A DNA stretch of 64,000 nucleotides. Origin: JAOUGY01 sp963785075. Lineage in GTDB: Bacteria > Actinomycetota > Acidimicrobiia > Spongiisociales > ZC4RG35. Location: contig CAWATW010000003.1 in NCBI GenBank assembly GCA_963785075.1, positions 186,001 through 250,000 on the forward strand, read 5' to 3'. Below are positions 17,007 to 26,197 of the stretch, one piece after another (within the stretch, counting starts at the first letter, position 1; each line of letters begins with the position of its first letter). The translations under genes were made by a program, and so were the position numbers. The notes beneath the pieces are model-generated. The model was not told the DNA's origin. It did no database searches and saw only the letters and a program-made list of their open reading frames with translations.

Positions 17007-17052
17007 CGGCGCAGCGGGCGGTGATGTGCATCCCCGGGTGGACACAGGCTGG

Positions 17053-17501
17053 TCACGCCCTCACCTCCTGGCGCATGAAGGTCACGAAGGCAGCAGCGAG
17101 GCACGTCATCGCGATGATGGCCACGATCTGGGGCCACACGACCAGCAGGCTCTGTGCAATCGTGAGATTCGACACGATGGCTCGGTCGACCCGGTCGAAA
17201 GTGACGATTCCGACTGCACGCTGCGTCGGATCGAGCAGCAGGGTGGTCACCTCCTTGACAGCGTGACCGGCGAGATCCGGGAGACGGTGACCTGTGCGCG
17301 AGCGGCGGCGAGCGGGTCGTCGCCTCCGACCAGTGGGCCGACGGCTTGAATCAGCAGTCCACCGAAGAGCGTGAGCGTGAGCCACGTGGATACACCCGTC
17401 AGCGCTGCCGTCGCCGCTCTGCGGATCGCCACCGAGGCGAGGATGGACGAGGCCAACCAGAAGCCGACGTACATGACCGTGAACACGAGCCAGATCGTCA
17501 A
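17053..17501 (-). pseudogene. ABC-2 permease C-terminal half, truncated and frameshifted
   Basis: From a TTG at 17501 one frame reads FTVMYVGFWLASSILASVAI, then TWLTLTLFGGLLIQAVGPL and AQVTVSRISPVTL. After about 17256 a second frame continues KEVTTLLLDPTQRAVGIVTF, then SLLVVWPQIVAIIAM and ends FMRQEVRA at 17053. Adding one base near 17256 joins them into one ABC-2 permease C-terminal half of ~150 residues. The N-terminal half is missing; the region upstream is the promoter area of the next gene. This is a remnant, not a working gene. Confidence 0.65.
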
Positions 17502-17567
17502 CCGGCCGAGATCCGGTCACCGAGCGATCGCTCGGTACACTCTGTTCACCACTGATCAGGGAGCCTC

Positions 17568-18716
17568 ATGGCCGTCTTCACCGAAGAGCACCACGCCTTC
17601 CGGCGTCTGGTGCGGGACTTCATCGAGCAGGAGATCAACCCCCATGTGGACGTGTGGGAGGCGGAAGGGATGATGCCGCTTCACGACCTCTTCAAGAAGA
17701 TGGGTGAGATCGGATTTCTCGGTCTCGAATACGACCCCGAGTACGGCGGTCAGGGCGCGGACCACCTGTTCACAGTCGTGATGGCCGAGGAGTTCGGCCG
17801 CGCCGACCACGGTTCGATAGGAATGGCGGTGGGGGTTCAGGCCGACATGGCGACGCCTTCGCTTCACAAGTTCGGGAGTGGAGCCCTCAAGGAGAAGTAC
17901 CTCGCCCCGGCGATCGCAGGCGAGATGGTGGCGTCGATCGCGGTCACCGAGCCCGATGCCGGGTCCGACGTTGCGGCAATCCGGACGAAGGCCGTGCGCG
18001 ACGGCGACGAGTGGGTGATCAACGGATCGAAGATGTACATCACCAATTCACTCCAGGCCGACTGGATGTGTCTGCTGGCGCGTACGTCCGACGAGGGCGG
18101 GTACGCCGGGATGAGTCAGATCATCGTGCCCACCGACACGCCCGGCTTCGAGGTCTCGAAGAAGCTCGACAAGCTCGGCATGCGCGCGTCCGACACCGGT
18201 CTCTTGTCGTTCACCGACATGCGCGTACCGGCCGACCACATCGTCGGTACAGAGGGGATGGGGTTCCAACAGCAGATGGCCCAGTTCGTGATCGAGCGGA
18301 TGTGGGCCGCCTATTCGTCGGTGGCCGCATACGAGCGTGCCCTCCAACGCACCGCCGATTATCTCAAGCAGCGCGTCGTCTTCGGTCGGCCGCTCATGAA
18401 GAATCAATACCTCCAGTACCGACTGGCCGAGTTGGCAGCCGAAGTGGACCTGCTCAAGCACTACAACTACACCACCGCCGACGCCTACATGCGAGGTGAG
18501 GATCCCACGAGATTCGCAACCATCGCCAAGCTGAAGAGCGGACGTCTGGGACGTGAGGTTGCAGATTGGTGTCTGCAGTTCCACGGAGGGATCGGGTACA
18601 TCGAGGAGACGTGGACCACCAGGTTCCTGCGAGACAACCGTTTGGGATCGATCGGCGGCGGGTCGGACGAGACGATGCTCCAAGTGCTCGCCCGGCTCGA
18701 CGGCTACTGGATGTGA
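17568..18716 (+). CDS. acyl-CoA dehydrogenase (citronellyl/isovaleryl-CoA-like)
   Basis: A 382-residue FAD enzyme of the acyl-CoA dehydrogenase family, which introduces an alpha-beta double bond into acyl-CoA. Motifs: IAVTEPDAGSDVAAI and WVINGSKMYITNS in the beta domain, FGRPLMKNQYLQYRLAEL and LQFHGGIGYIEETW at the C-terminus. The end reads RDNRLGSIGGGSDETM; the position of the catalytic Glu in medium-chain enzymes is Gly here, so the base is probably on the helix containing FVIERMW, as in isovaleryl-type enzymes (inference). The next gene is an acetoacetyl-CoA synthetase, so the pair may serve branched-chain or ketone-body catabolism. Confidence 0.9.
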   Translation: MAVFTEEHHAFRRLVRDFIEQEINPHVDVWEAEGMMPLHDLFKKMGEIGFLGLEYDPEYGGQGADHLFTVVMAEEFGRADHGSIGMAVGVQADMATPSLHKFGSGALKEKYLAPAIAGEMVASIAVTEPDAGSDVAAIRTKAVRDGDEWVINGSKMYITNSLQADWMCLLARTSDEGGYAGMSQIIVPTDTPGFEVSKKLDKLGMRASDTGLLSFTDMRVPADHIVGTEGMGFQQQMAQFVIERMWAAYSSVAAYERALQRTADYLKQRVVFGRPLMKNQYLQYRLAELAAEVDLLKHYNYTTADAYMRGEDPTRFATIAKLKSGRLGREVADWCLQFHGGIGYIEETWTTRFLRDNRLGSIGGGSDETMLQVLARLDGYWM

Positions 18717-18788
18717 CGCCTGCCGACCCCGGGCAACGGGCTCTGACCACACCGGTCGGATTGGGATGCGAACGCTACCGTTCGTGAC

Positions 18789-20743
18789 ATGACCGAGAGA
18801 GGGCCGCTCTGGACTCCGTCACCCGATCGGGTCGCAGCTTCGAACATGGAGCGGTTCAGAACGGCTGTGGCGGATCGTGGTTTCGACGTCCCGGACACGC
18901 GGGCTCTGCACGCGTGGTCGGTATCCCATCCAGATGAATTCTGGTCGATGGTCTGGGACGACACCGGCGTCATCGGCGACAAGGGCGGGGTCGCCTTCGT
19001 GCCCGCCGCGGACATGCGGGACGCCCGGTTCTTCCCCGAAGCTCGCCTCAACTTCGCCGAGAATCTGATCGAGGGCGGGGGTCGCCCGGACGACGAAGCA
19101 GCGATTCTCTACCGGCGAGAGGACGGTTTGGCCCGGCGGCTGTCACGAGGTGATCTACGCGCCGAGGTGGCAGCGTTCTCGGCGGCGCTCAGGGCCAGAG
19201 GGATCTCCGAGCGGGACCGGATTGCTGCGTGGATGCCTCACGTGCCTGAGACCGTCGTGGCAATGCTGGGCGCCGCCGCCATCGGCGCGGTCTTCACGTC
19301 CACATCGTCGGACTTCGGAACCGCGGGTGTCATCGACCGGTTCGGCCAGATCGAGCCGACGGTCCTCCTCGCCGCAAACGGATATCGCTATGGCGGAACG
19401 GAATTCGACCGCCGAGAGCAGCTGGCAGAGATCCGAAGCCGGCTCCCAACGGTCCGGGTCGTGATCCTCGTCGACGTCCTGGAGCGAGGCTTCGACGAGG
19501 AGGTGGCGGACGCGGTCGGGTATCAGGAGTTCGTCGGTCCGCACCGAGGTGTGGAGCCCGAGTACTCCAGCCTCGCGTTCGATCATCCCCTCTACATCCT
19601 CTACTCGTCCGGTACCACCGGGAAGCCGAAATGCATGGTGCATCGGGCGGGTGGGGTGCTGATCAAGCACATGCAGGAGCAGCAGCACCACGTCGACGTG
19701 GGTCCTGGCGACCGGGTCTTCTACTTCACGACGTGCGGATGGATGATGTGGAACTGGTTGGTGTCTGCCCTGGCATCCGGCGCCGGGATCGTGCTCTTCG
19801 ACGGGAACCCGTTCCATCCGGGTCCAGAGGCGCTGTTCGACCTTGCGGACGATCTCGGCGTCACGATGTTCGGCATCTCTGCGAAGTACATCGACGCGGT
19901 GATGACGTCCGGTCTCCGTCCGATCGACACGCACGATCTGTCGACGCTGCGCGCCATCGCATCCACTGGCTCGCCACTCTCGTCCGATGGGTTCGAGTTC
20001 GTCTACTCGGCGATCAAGCCGGATGTTCACCTGGCGAGCGTCTCGGGGGGCACCGATCTGTGTGGCTGTTTCGTCGGTGGTGATCCGACGCGAGCGGTTT
20101 TCGCCGGAGAGATCCAGGGACCGATTCTGGGGATGGCCGTGGAAGTGTTCGACGAACAAGGCGTCCCGATCACCGGCGAACAAGGTGAGCTCGTGTGCAC
20201 GTCGCCGTTCCCGTCGATGCCGCTCACGTTCTGGGGCCCTGACGGCGACGATCGATATCGGGCGGCCTATTTCGACCGCTACCGCGGAGTGTGGACGCAT
20301 GGCGACTTCGCCTTGTGGTCGCAACGAGGGGGCATGGTGATCCTGGGCAGATCCGATGCCACGCTGAACTCGGGTGGGGTACGGATCGGGACCGCGGAGA
20401 TATACGGATCGTCGAGCAGTTTCCGGAGGTGCGGGAGGCGGTGGCCGTCGGTCAGCGGGTGGGTACGGACACCCGCATCGTGCTGTTCCTCAAGATGGCG
20501 GAAGGCGCCGAACTGACCCAGGAACTCGAGGCCCGGATCCGGCACCGCCTTCGGGTGGAGGAATCCCCCCGGCACGTCCCCGCCGTCATCACCATGGTCG
20601 ACGACATCCCCCGCACCCGGAGTGGCAAGATCTCCGAACTGGCCGTCACCGCCGCCGTCAACGGCGATCCAATCAAGAACACCGAAGCGCTGGCCAACCC
20701 CGAGGCGCTCGAGCTGTTCCGAGGCAGCAGCGAGCGCAGCTGA
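18789..20743 (+). pseudogene. aacS: acetoacetyl-CoA synthetase with a one-base frameshift
   Basis: An adenylate-forming enzyme of ~650 residues that activates acetoacetate. The first frame carries HPDEFWSMVWDDTGV, the AMP-binding core YILYSSGTTGKPKCMVH, and LGRSDATLNSGGVRIGTAEIY. It is lost at 20405/20406, and the expected continuation (RIVEQFPEVREAVAVG ... DDIPRTRSGKISEL, with the catalytic Lys) runs in another frame to 20743. Inserting one C gives TAC CGG ATC and restores the family sequence. Either the gene is inactive or a CC doublet was miscalled. It follows the acyl-CoA dehydrogenase gene on the same strand after 72 bases. Confidence 0.85.
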
Positions 20744-20778
20744 GCTTCACTTCCACACCGGCGCAGAACGCGATCGGA

Positions 20779-21984
20779 TCAATCGAGTGCCAGCACGATC
20801 GTGTGCAGCACCAAGCCGATCAGCGCACCCACGAGCGTTCCGTTGATCCTCACGAACTGAAGGTCACGACCCATCCACTGTTCCAGGCGCGTGGCCGTGT
20901 CCTCGGGGTCCCACCGTGCGACCGTGGCCGGGATCAACGTCTGGAGCTCGGTCTTCGCAGCCGCCGTCAGCGGCTCCGTCATTCCTTCGAGCCAGGAACC
21001 AATGCGCCTTTGGAGTGCGTCGTCCTCAACGAGCCGTGCTCCGAGGGTCCGCAGGGTCGACGAGATCTGATCCGATTGGGCGGCAAGTGAGGACATCGCC
21101 TGGGACCACGCTGCCCGCAGCCAGTCTCTGAACTCGGGCCGCCGGGTGAGGCCCGACATGCGCTCACCCACTCGCGCCTGCAGGGCCGAATCGTGCTGCA
21201 ATCGGTCGGCGAGGCCGAGGACTCTCGATTCGATCATGCCACGAACCGGATGCTCGGGATTGGCGCTCACCTCCCCGAGAAAGCGGTGTGCGATCTCCAT
21301 GGCCTTTTCGAACACGGCGTCGTCGATGCTCTCGGGCACCCACCACGGCGACTCTTCGGTGACGCGCTTCCGTAGGTATTCGGCGTTGTCGGCGAGCGAC
21401 CGATCGATGGCGACGATCGCTCCGGTCAGAAGAGGCTCCAACTCACCCGATTGCAGCGAGCGTTCGAGAGCACGACCGGCGAGCGATGCGACCGGCATGC
21501 GTTCGACTCGGTCGAGCAGAACGAGCTCCAGGTCGGCCCACACCTGGTCCGAGCTCGTTCCTTCGGCCACCGCGCCCAGGATGGTGGCGAGATGGGTTGC
21601 CGCAGCCTTCGATCCTTGTTCCGCGGCCAGCCACTCGCCGAACCGGGCCGGGACGTCGGCGTCGACCAGGCGCTCCTTGATGGCGTCGGGGTCCAGGAAG
21701 TTCTCGGTGATGAAACCGGCCAGGTTTGTGCCCAGAGCATCCTTCGACTTGGGGATGATGGCCGTGTGGGGAATCGGAATTCCCAGCGGATGTCGGAACA
21801 ACGCGGTCACCGCGAACCAATCGGCCAAGCCGCCGATCATCCCCGCCTCGGCCCCGGCCCGAACGAAGCCGACCCAGGTGGCATCGCCCATGGCGAAGGT
21901 TGCGAGAAAGATGGCCGTCGCGACGGCGAGTACCGCCGTCGCCATGATCCGCGCACGGCGCAGCGGGTTCGCTTCGGGCAACAC
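20779..21984 (-). CDS. DUF445 family membrane-anchored protein
   Basis: A 401-residue protein with the DUF445 hallmark GGLADWFAVTALFRHPLG (residues ~50-67), preceded by a hydrophobic segment (IMATAVLAVATAIFLATFAM) and ending in another (GTLVGALIGLVLHTIVLAL). Between them lies a long helical domain (LADRLQHDSALQARVGERM, SDQISSTLRTLGARL). Members are inner-membrane proteins of unknown function with one transmembrane helix at each end and a coiled central region. It lies 36 bases upstream of the dgt stop region and may share transcription with dgt. Confidence 0.85.
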   Translation of the reverse strand: MLPEANPLRRARIMATAVLAVATAIFLATFAMGDATWVGFVRAGAEAGMIGGLADWFAVTALFRHPLGIPIPHTAIIPKSKDALGTNLAGFITENFLDPDAIKERLVDADVPARFGEWLAAEQGSKAAATHLATILGAVAEGTSSDQVWADLELVLLDRVERMPVASLAGRALERSLQSGELEPLLTGAIVAIDRSLADNAEYLRKRVTEESPWWVPESIDDAVFEKAMEIAHRFLGEVSANPEHPVRGMIESRVLGLADRLQHDSALQARVGERMSGLTRRPEFRDWLRAAWSQAMSSLAAQSDQISSTLRTLGARLVEDDALQRRIGSWLEGMTEPLTAAAKTELQTLIPATVARWDPEDTATRLEQWMGRDLQFVRINGTLVGALIGLVLHTIVLALD

Positions 21985-22020
21985 CAGCTCAGCTTGGCAC
22001 GATCGGGGAAGGAAGCCGCC

Positions 22021-23019
22021 TCAGTCGAACAATGTGGGGCGGAACAGTGCGTCGTGGGTGCGGAGGGCATAGCGATCGGTCATGCCGGATACGTAGTCGA
22101 TGGCGCGCGTGAGATCGTCGGCGGCGTCCACTTTGTACGACTCCGGCACGTCGGAAGGGTGAGCAGAAAAATAGTCGACCAGCTCCCGGATGATCCTGAT
22201 TGCACGGTCCTTCGGGGGCCTCGACTCGGGACCCAGATAGACGCGCTCGAACATGAAGTCTCGAACGGTGTTCATCACGTCCAACACCCCCGGATCGATG
22301 GAGACTCGGCCCCCGGCGGCGGTGGTTTCGATCACCGACGTGACCATCGTGTCGATCCAGGTGCGAGCGTTCTGTCCGAGCCGGGACGCATCGGCAGGCA
22401 GCTCCGCAAACACGATGACCCCGGCTCGTATGGCATCCGAGACGTCGTGGGTGAGGTAGGCGATGCGATCGGCGAACCGGCACAGGTCCCCCTCGGGTGT
22501 GGAGGGTGGTTCGTCGATCTTCCAGGAGTGGGAGCGAACGCCGTCGAGCACCTCCCAGCTCAGGTTCAGAGGTTCGAGCACGGAGAGAACACGAACGCCC
22601 TGCGCCGAATGCAGCCACTCGCCCTCGACGTACGGGGTGAGCGCATCCTCACCCGTGTGCCCGAACGGCGAGTGCCCCACGTCGTGTGCGAGACAGATGG
22701 CCTCGGTGAGTGGCTCGTTGAGCGCTAGGCCGGCGGCCATCGCCCGCCCCACCTGGGCCACCTGCATGGTGTGTGTGAGTCGCGTCACGTAATGATCGCC
22801 CTCGGGATTCAAGAACACCTGAGTCTTGTGCTTGAGCCGTCGGAAAGCCTTCGAATGGATCACCCGGTCGCGGTCTCGCTCGAACGCGGTCCGATACCGA
22901 TCAGGCTCTTCAGGCTCGGCGCGTCCCTTGCTGTCCGTGGATCGGGTCGCTGCGGGCGACAGGAGCTCTCGCTCCAATCTCTCCCGTTCGGGGCGCAGAC
23001 GGGTGTCGAACCTGCTCAT
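22021..23019 (-). CDS. dgt: dGTP triphosphohydrolase-like HD protein
   Basis: A 332-residue HD-domain phosphohydrolase starting at the ATG at 23019 (MSRFDTRLRPERERLE). The core reads RDRVIHSKAFRRLKHKTQVF, then RLTHTMQVAQVGRAMA with the first metal His, and CLAHDVGHSPFGHTGED with the HD pair. YKVDAADDLTRAIDYVSGMT near the C-terminus is typical of bacterial deoxyguanosinetriphosphate triphosphohydrolase-like proteins, which convert dNTPs to deoxynucleosides plus triphosphate. Its start overlaps the stop of a deoxynucleotidase-like gene by ATGA, linking two deoxynucleotide-degrading activities. Exact nucleotide specificity is not visible. Confidence 0.93.
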   Translation of the reverse strand: MSRFDTRLRPERERLERELLSPAATRSTDSKGRAEPEEPDRYRTAFERDRDRVIHSKAFRRLKHKTQVFLNPEGDHYVTRLTHTMQVAQVGRAMAAGLALNEPLTEAICLAHDVGHSPFGHTGEDALTPYVEGEWLHSAQGVRVLSVLEPLNLSWEVLDGVRSHSWKIDEPPSTPEGDLCRFADRIAYLTHDVSDAIRAGVIVFAELPADASRLGQNARTWIDTMVTSVIETTAAGGRVSIDPGVLDVMNTVRDFMFERVYLGPESRPPKDRAIRIIRELVDYFSAHPSDVPESYKVDAADDLTRAIDYVSGMTDRYALRTHDALFRPTLFD

Positions 23020-23570
23020 CGGTCGCCGCCCCGACGAGCAACGACCCTCTCGAACTCGTCCCACGACGTCACGTCGACGATTCCCCCCACAGGTTCGTTC
23101 CATGGTCGTACGAACCGGCACACCATGGCGTTTGGTCGCGCGGCGATGAGGTCTTCGAGCACGTGCGGCGCGTCGTCGAGATACACGTCACACTCGACAT
23201 CCCACTTGCGGCGCGTGATGTGGACTTCTCGTGTGGGGATCTCGTGCTGAGCCAGCCATGCGAACGTGTCGTGGACCGCCCAGCGCGGTTTGGTGGTGAT
23301 CACGACGACCTTGTGAACCCGGTCGAGCCGCCACAATGCCTCGACGGCGCCCTCATAGGTGTCGAGATGCCGAAAGAGGGTGTGGCCGTCATGGTCCTGG
23401 GCCCAGTCCCAGAACTCGCCCATGTGGCGGAAGTGGGTGAGCGAGGGAATGCCATCCCATGCCATCACCGCGTCGAACGCGACGTCCGCGCCGAACTCTT
23501 CGTTGTACCGACGGATCCATCCTGAGTTGAAGTCGGCGACGACACCGTCGAGGTCGATTCCAAGTCGCAT
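23016..23570 (-). CDS. HAD-family 5'(3')-deoxyribonucleotidase-like protein
   Basis: A 184-residue HAD phosphatase. The catalytic motif GIDLDGVVADF at the N-terminus supplies the nucleophile and acid Asp; VVVITTKPR is motif II, and DVECDVYLDDAPHVLEDL supplies the motif III/IV acidic residues. This arrangement resembles the NT5C type 5'(3')-deoxyribonucleotidases that dephosphorylate dNMPs. It is the first gene of a coupled pair with dgt (four-base overlap), which suggests joint control of deoxynucleotide pools or salvage. Confidence 0.8.
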   Translation of the reverse strand: MRLGIDLDGVVADFNSGWIRRYNEEFGADVAFDAVMAWDGIPSLTHFRHMGEFWDWAQDHDGHTLFRHLDTYEGAVEALWRLDRVHKVVVITTKPRWAVHDTFAWLAQHEIPTREVHITRRKWDVECDVYLDDAPHVLEDLIAARPNAMVCRFVRPWNEPVGGIVDVTSWDEFERVVARRGGDR

Positions 23571-23676
23571 CGGTCAAAGCACTCGCCGTGGGGTCATGGT
23601 TGGTCTCCTAGGGGTCGGTCCGGTGACCGACGCACTCAGTCTCGACCAGAGATCGGCGCTCCGCCAACTCGGTCCG

Positions 23677-25278
23677 TCAGACGACCTGAACCCACTGGGC
23701 GACCTCGGGAAGCCGCTTCTCGAGGACCTTGCCGGCGATGAGAAGGGAGAGGCCGTAGAAGACGAGGCCCCACAGCGGGGCGAACAGGGCGAGCACCCAC
23801 ACGTCGATCACCTGTCCGAATCCGACCACCAGGGTTGCCAGGGATGCCGGCGGCACCAACAGCATGCCGATCGCGAAGAACGATACGAGTTGCGCGCCGA
23901 TCGCCAGGCACCCCTGCTCGGTGGCCTGTGCGAACACGTCCGTTCCTTCGCGAGGGAGCCGCAGCGGTGTCACAACCGAGACCAGGTTTCCGACTGCGAG
24001 CTGGCACAGGATGGCGCAGAACCCGAGGATGGGGACAAGTCGCAGCGCACCCCACGCACCGGTCAGGGCGGCCACCGCCGTTGAGAGAATCGCGGTTTCG
24101 ACCGCCAGGGCCAACCCTGCCGCCATGTTCTTGCCGATGAGCAGTCTTCGAGGATGTGTGGGGAGCACGAAGAGGAAGCTCGCGGCGTTCCGTTCCCACC
24201 CGAAGAGGTTGAGGGCGATCGGCAGGCCCACGAACAGCACCAGGATCGGAGAGGCGAGAGGCAGCCACTCTTCGCCACGAACCCGCTCCACCGTGTTGGT
24301 GCCCACCATGATCGAGGCGAGTGCCAACCCGACGAAGATCGCGGCACCCGTCCATACGAGTCGCTGGCGAGGATCGCGGAGATAGAACCGGAGCTCTTTT
24401 CGTGCCAGCACGAGCGTGGGACTCCATCCCACGCCCGTCGTGAGGCCCTGTGAGGTTCGGATGGTGCTTCTCGGCTCCGGCGACTGCTCAGGCGTCGTCA
24501 TCGATCTGCGGAGAAGGCGCAGCCAGGCGTATGAGAGGAGCAGTATCCATCCCACCGAGACCGCCAAGTGCATCAGAGCGCCCCAAACTCGGCCGGCGGC
24601 GGCGTCGATGACGATGCTTTGAACTGCGACGGGCGGTAGCAGCCACGAGAATCCGGATATGGGGTGGGCGTCGATGGCAGCTGCCAAGCCCAGTTCGCCG
24701 ACGGTGGTTCGTACGAGGTACTGAGCGCTGAAGGCGGACAGTCCGATGGCTGCGATGATCAGCACCGACAGGTCTCGCCCTCGGCGACTCCTGAGAATCG
24801 AAGAGATCGTCACCGTGAAGAGCTGCCCTGACACCACGAGAAGCGCCAGGTACAGCACCGACGCCACGAGTGCGACCGGAGCGACACCCCGCCACTCGTA
24901 GACGTTCACCCCGAGCGCCACCATTGGCATCACGATGCTCGGGGACACCAGGGATGCTGCGCCCAGTCCGAGAATCAGTCCTGGCCCGGAAATGGGCGAG
25001 AGTGAGAATTGTGCCGGGTCGAGATGTTCGTCGATGGGGAAGATGACGACAGGAAGGGTGACCCAGACCAGGAAGAAGGCCAGGGCGGCCCACGCCGAGA
25101 ACTCGGATGCGGTACCGGGACCCATCTGCTCGAAGGCGCCGAGGTGTCGGGTGGCGAGCGACCACCCACCCCATCCCAGGAACCCCATGATGAGAGGCAT
25201 CCCGATGCGGCGTTGCCAGTCGGCCCGCAGGCCGTTCCAGAGCAGGCGTGACTTCAGCCAGACGAGCCGTCGAGCCAT
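23677..25278 (-). CDS. ABC-2 type permease, ~12 membrane segments (exporter 2)
   Basis: A 533-residue membrane protein with alternating hydrophobic segments (SAWAALAFFLVWVTLPVVIF; APVALVASVLYLALLVVSGQ; LGFCAILCQLAVGNLVSVV) and the cytoplasmic motif KELRFYLRDPRQR also found in the permease at 15435-17006. It starts inside the 3' end of the ATPase gene (25254-26090), the same overlap as in the first exporter. Together they form the second of two paralogous ABC-2 exporters. Substrate unknown. Confidence 0.8.
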   Translation of the reverse strand: MARRLVWLKSRLLWNGLRADWQRRIGMPLIMGFLGWGGWSLATRHLGAFEQMGPGTASEFSAWAALAFFLVWVTLPVVIFPIDEHLDPAQFSLSPISGPGLILGLGAASLVSPSIVMPMVALGVNVYEWRGVAPVALVASVLYLALLVVSGQLFTVTISSILRSRRGRDLSVLIIAAIGLSAFSAQYLVRTTVGELGLAAAIDAHPISGFSWLLPPVAVQSIVIDAAAGRVWGALMHLAVSVGWILLLSYAWLRLLRRSMTTPEQSPEPRSTIRTSQGLTTGVGWSPTLVLARKELRFYLRDPRQRLVWTGAAIFVGLALASIMVGTNTVERVRGEEWLPLASPILVLFVGLPIALNLFGWERNAASFLFVLPTHPRRLLIGKNMAAGLALAVETAILSTAVAALTGAWGALRLVPILGFCAILCQLAVGNLVSVVTPLRLPREGTDVFAQATEQGCLAIGAQLVSFFAIGMLLVPPASLATLVVGFGQVIDVWVLALFAPLWGLVFYGLSLLIAGKVLEKRLPEVAQWVQVV

Positions 25279-26090
25279 TCCAGCCCCCGAGATTCGACGG
25301 TACCCCCAACGGCGGCGATGAAGGCGTCTTCGACGTTCTCAACCCCCATCTGGTCACATAGCCCTTGCGGTGTGTCTTCGATTGCGAGCTTGCCCCGAAC
25401 CATGATGCCGATCCTCGTACAGAGTCTCTCCACGAGGTGCATCTCATGTGCAGAGAAGACGATGGTGGCGCCCTGAGCGGTGTACCGCTGCAGGAGGTGC
25501 TGGATCAGTCGGCCCGAGACGGCGTCGACGCCTTCGAACGGCTCGTCGAGGAACAGCACCTCGGGTCGGTGGATGATCGCTGCCGCAAGGGCGACCTTCT
25601 TGCGCATGCCCCTGGAGTAGTCCCCGACGAGCTTCCCGGCGTCCTCGGTGAGATCCAGCAGCTGGAGAAGCTCAGATCGACGCGCCACGGTTTCTTCCCT
25701 GTCCAGGTTGTGCATCGCAGCCGAGAAGTCGAGGAGCTCGGCTCCGGTGAGGCGTTCGTAGAGGTTGAACTCCTCGGGCAGCACCCCGATCTTCTTCTTG
25801 ACCTCGATCGGGTGTTTCCACGTGTCGTGCGGGCCGATGCCTGCTCTGCCTTCGGTGGGGCGCAGGAGCCCGACGATCATCTTGATCGTGGTGGTCTTGC
25901 CCGCTCCGTTCTGGCCCAACAGTCCATAGAACTCGCCCGGTTGGATCGCGAGGTCCAGACCGTCGACCGCGGCGGACTTGCCGAAACGCCGGACCAGGCC
26001 TTTGGCCCAGACTGCCGGTGCCGATTCGGTTTCCTCCAGCTCCGGGGTCAGGGCGTGTGGATTGGTCATCGAAGTCACAGCGGTTTGCAT
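25254..26090 (-). CDS. ABC transporter ATP-binding protein (ABC-2 exporter 2)
   Basis: A 278-residue ABC ATPase with Walker A GQNGAGKTTT, signature YSRGMRKK, Walker B VLFLDEPFEGVD, and H-loop SAHEMHLVERL. An extra N-terminal stretch (~25 residues from the ATG at 26090) precedes the domain; an ATG a few codons later is possible. It is a paralogue of the ATPase at 14695-15459 and is coupled to its permease by a 25-base overlap. It diverges from dnaX across ~107 bases. Confidence 0.85.
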   Translation of the reverse strand: MQTAVTSMTNPHALTPELEETESAPAVWAKGLVRRFGKSAAVDGLDLAIQPGEFYGLLGQNGAGKTTTIKMIVGLLRPTEGRAGIGPHDTWKHPIEVKKKIGVLPEEFNLYERLTGAELLDFSAAMHNLDREETVARRSELLQLLDLTEDAGKLVGDYSRGMRKKVALAAAIIHRPEVLFLDEPFEGVDAVSGRLIQHLLQRYTAQGATIVFSAHEMHLVERLCTRIGIMVRGKLAIEDTPQGLCDQMGVENVEDAFIAAVGGTVESRGLEWLDGSSG

Positions 26091-26197
26091 CGGCAGGGTA
26101 GGGCCACCACTGAACTAGGTGTTGGGGCGAGAGGGGTCCAAGCCCCATTCCGTGCTCCGGGGTCTGCTGTCACATCGGGCCTGTAGCATCGCCCCCA

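Noticed and set aside
26091..26197. SRP (4.5S) RNA gene, often found next to dnaX
   Set aside because: The conserved GGAAG/AGCAG domain IV loop is not present; only a short imperfect hairpin was seen.
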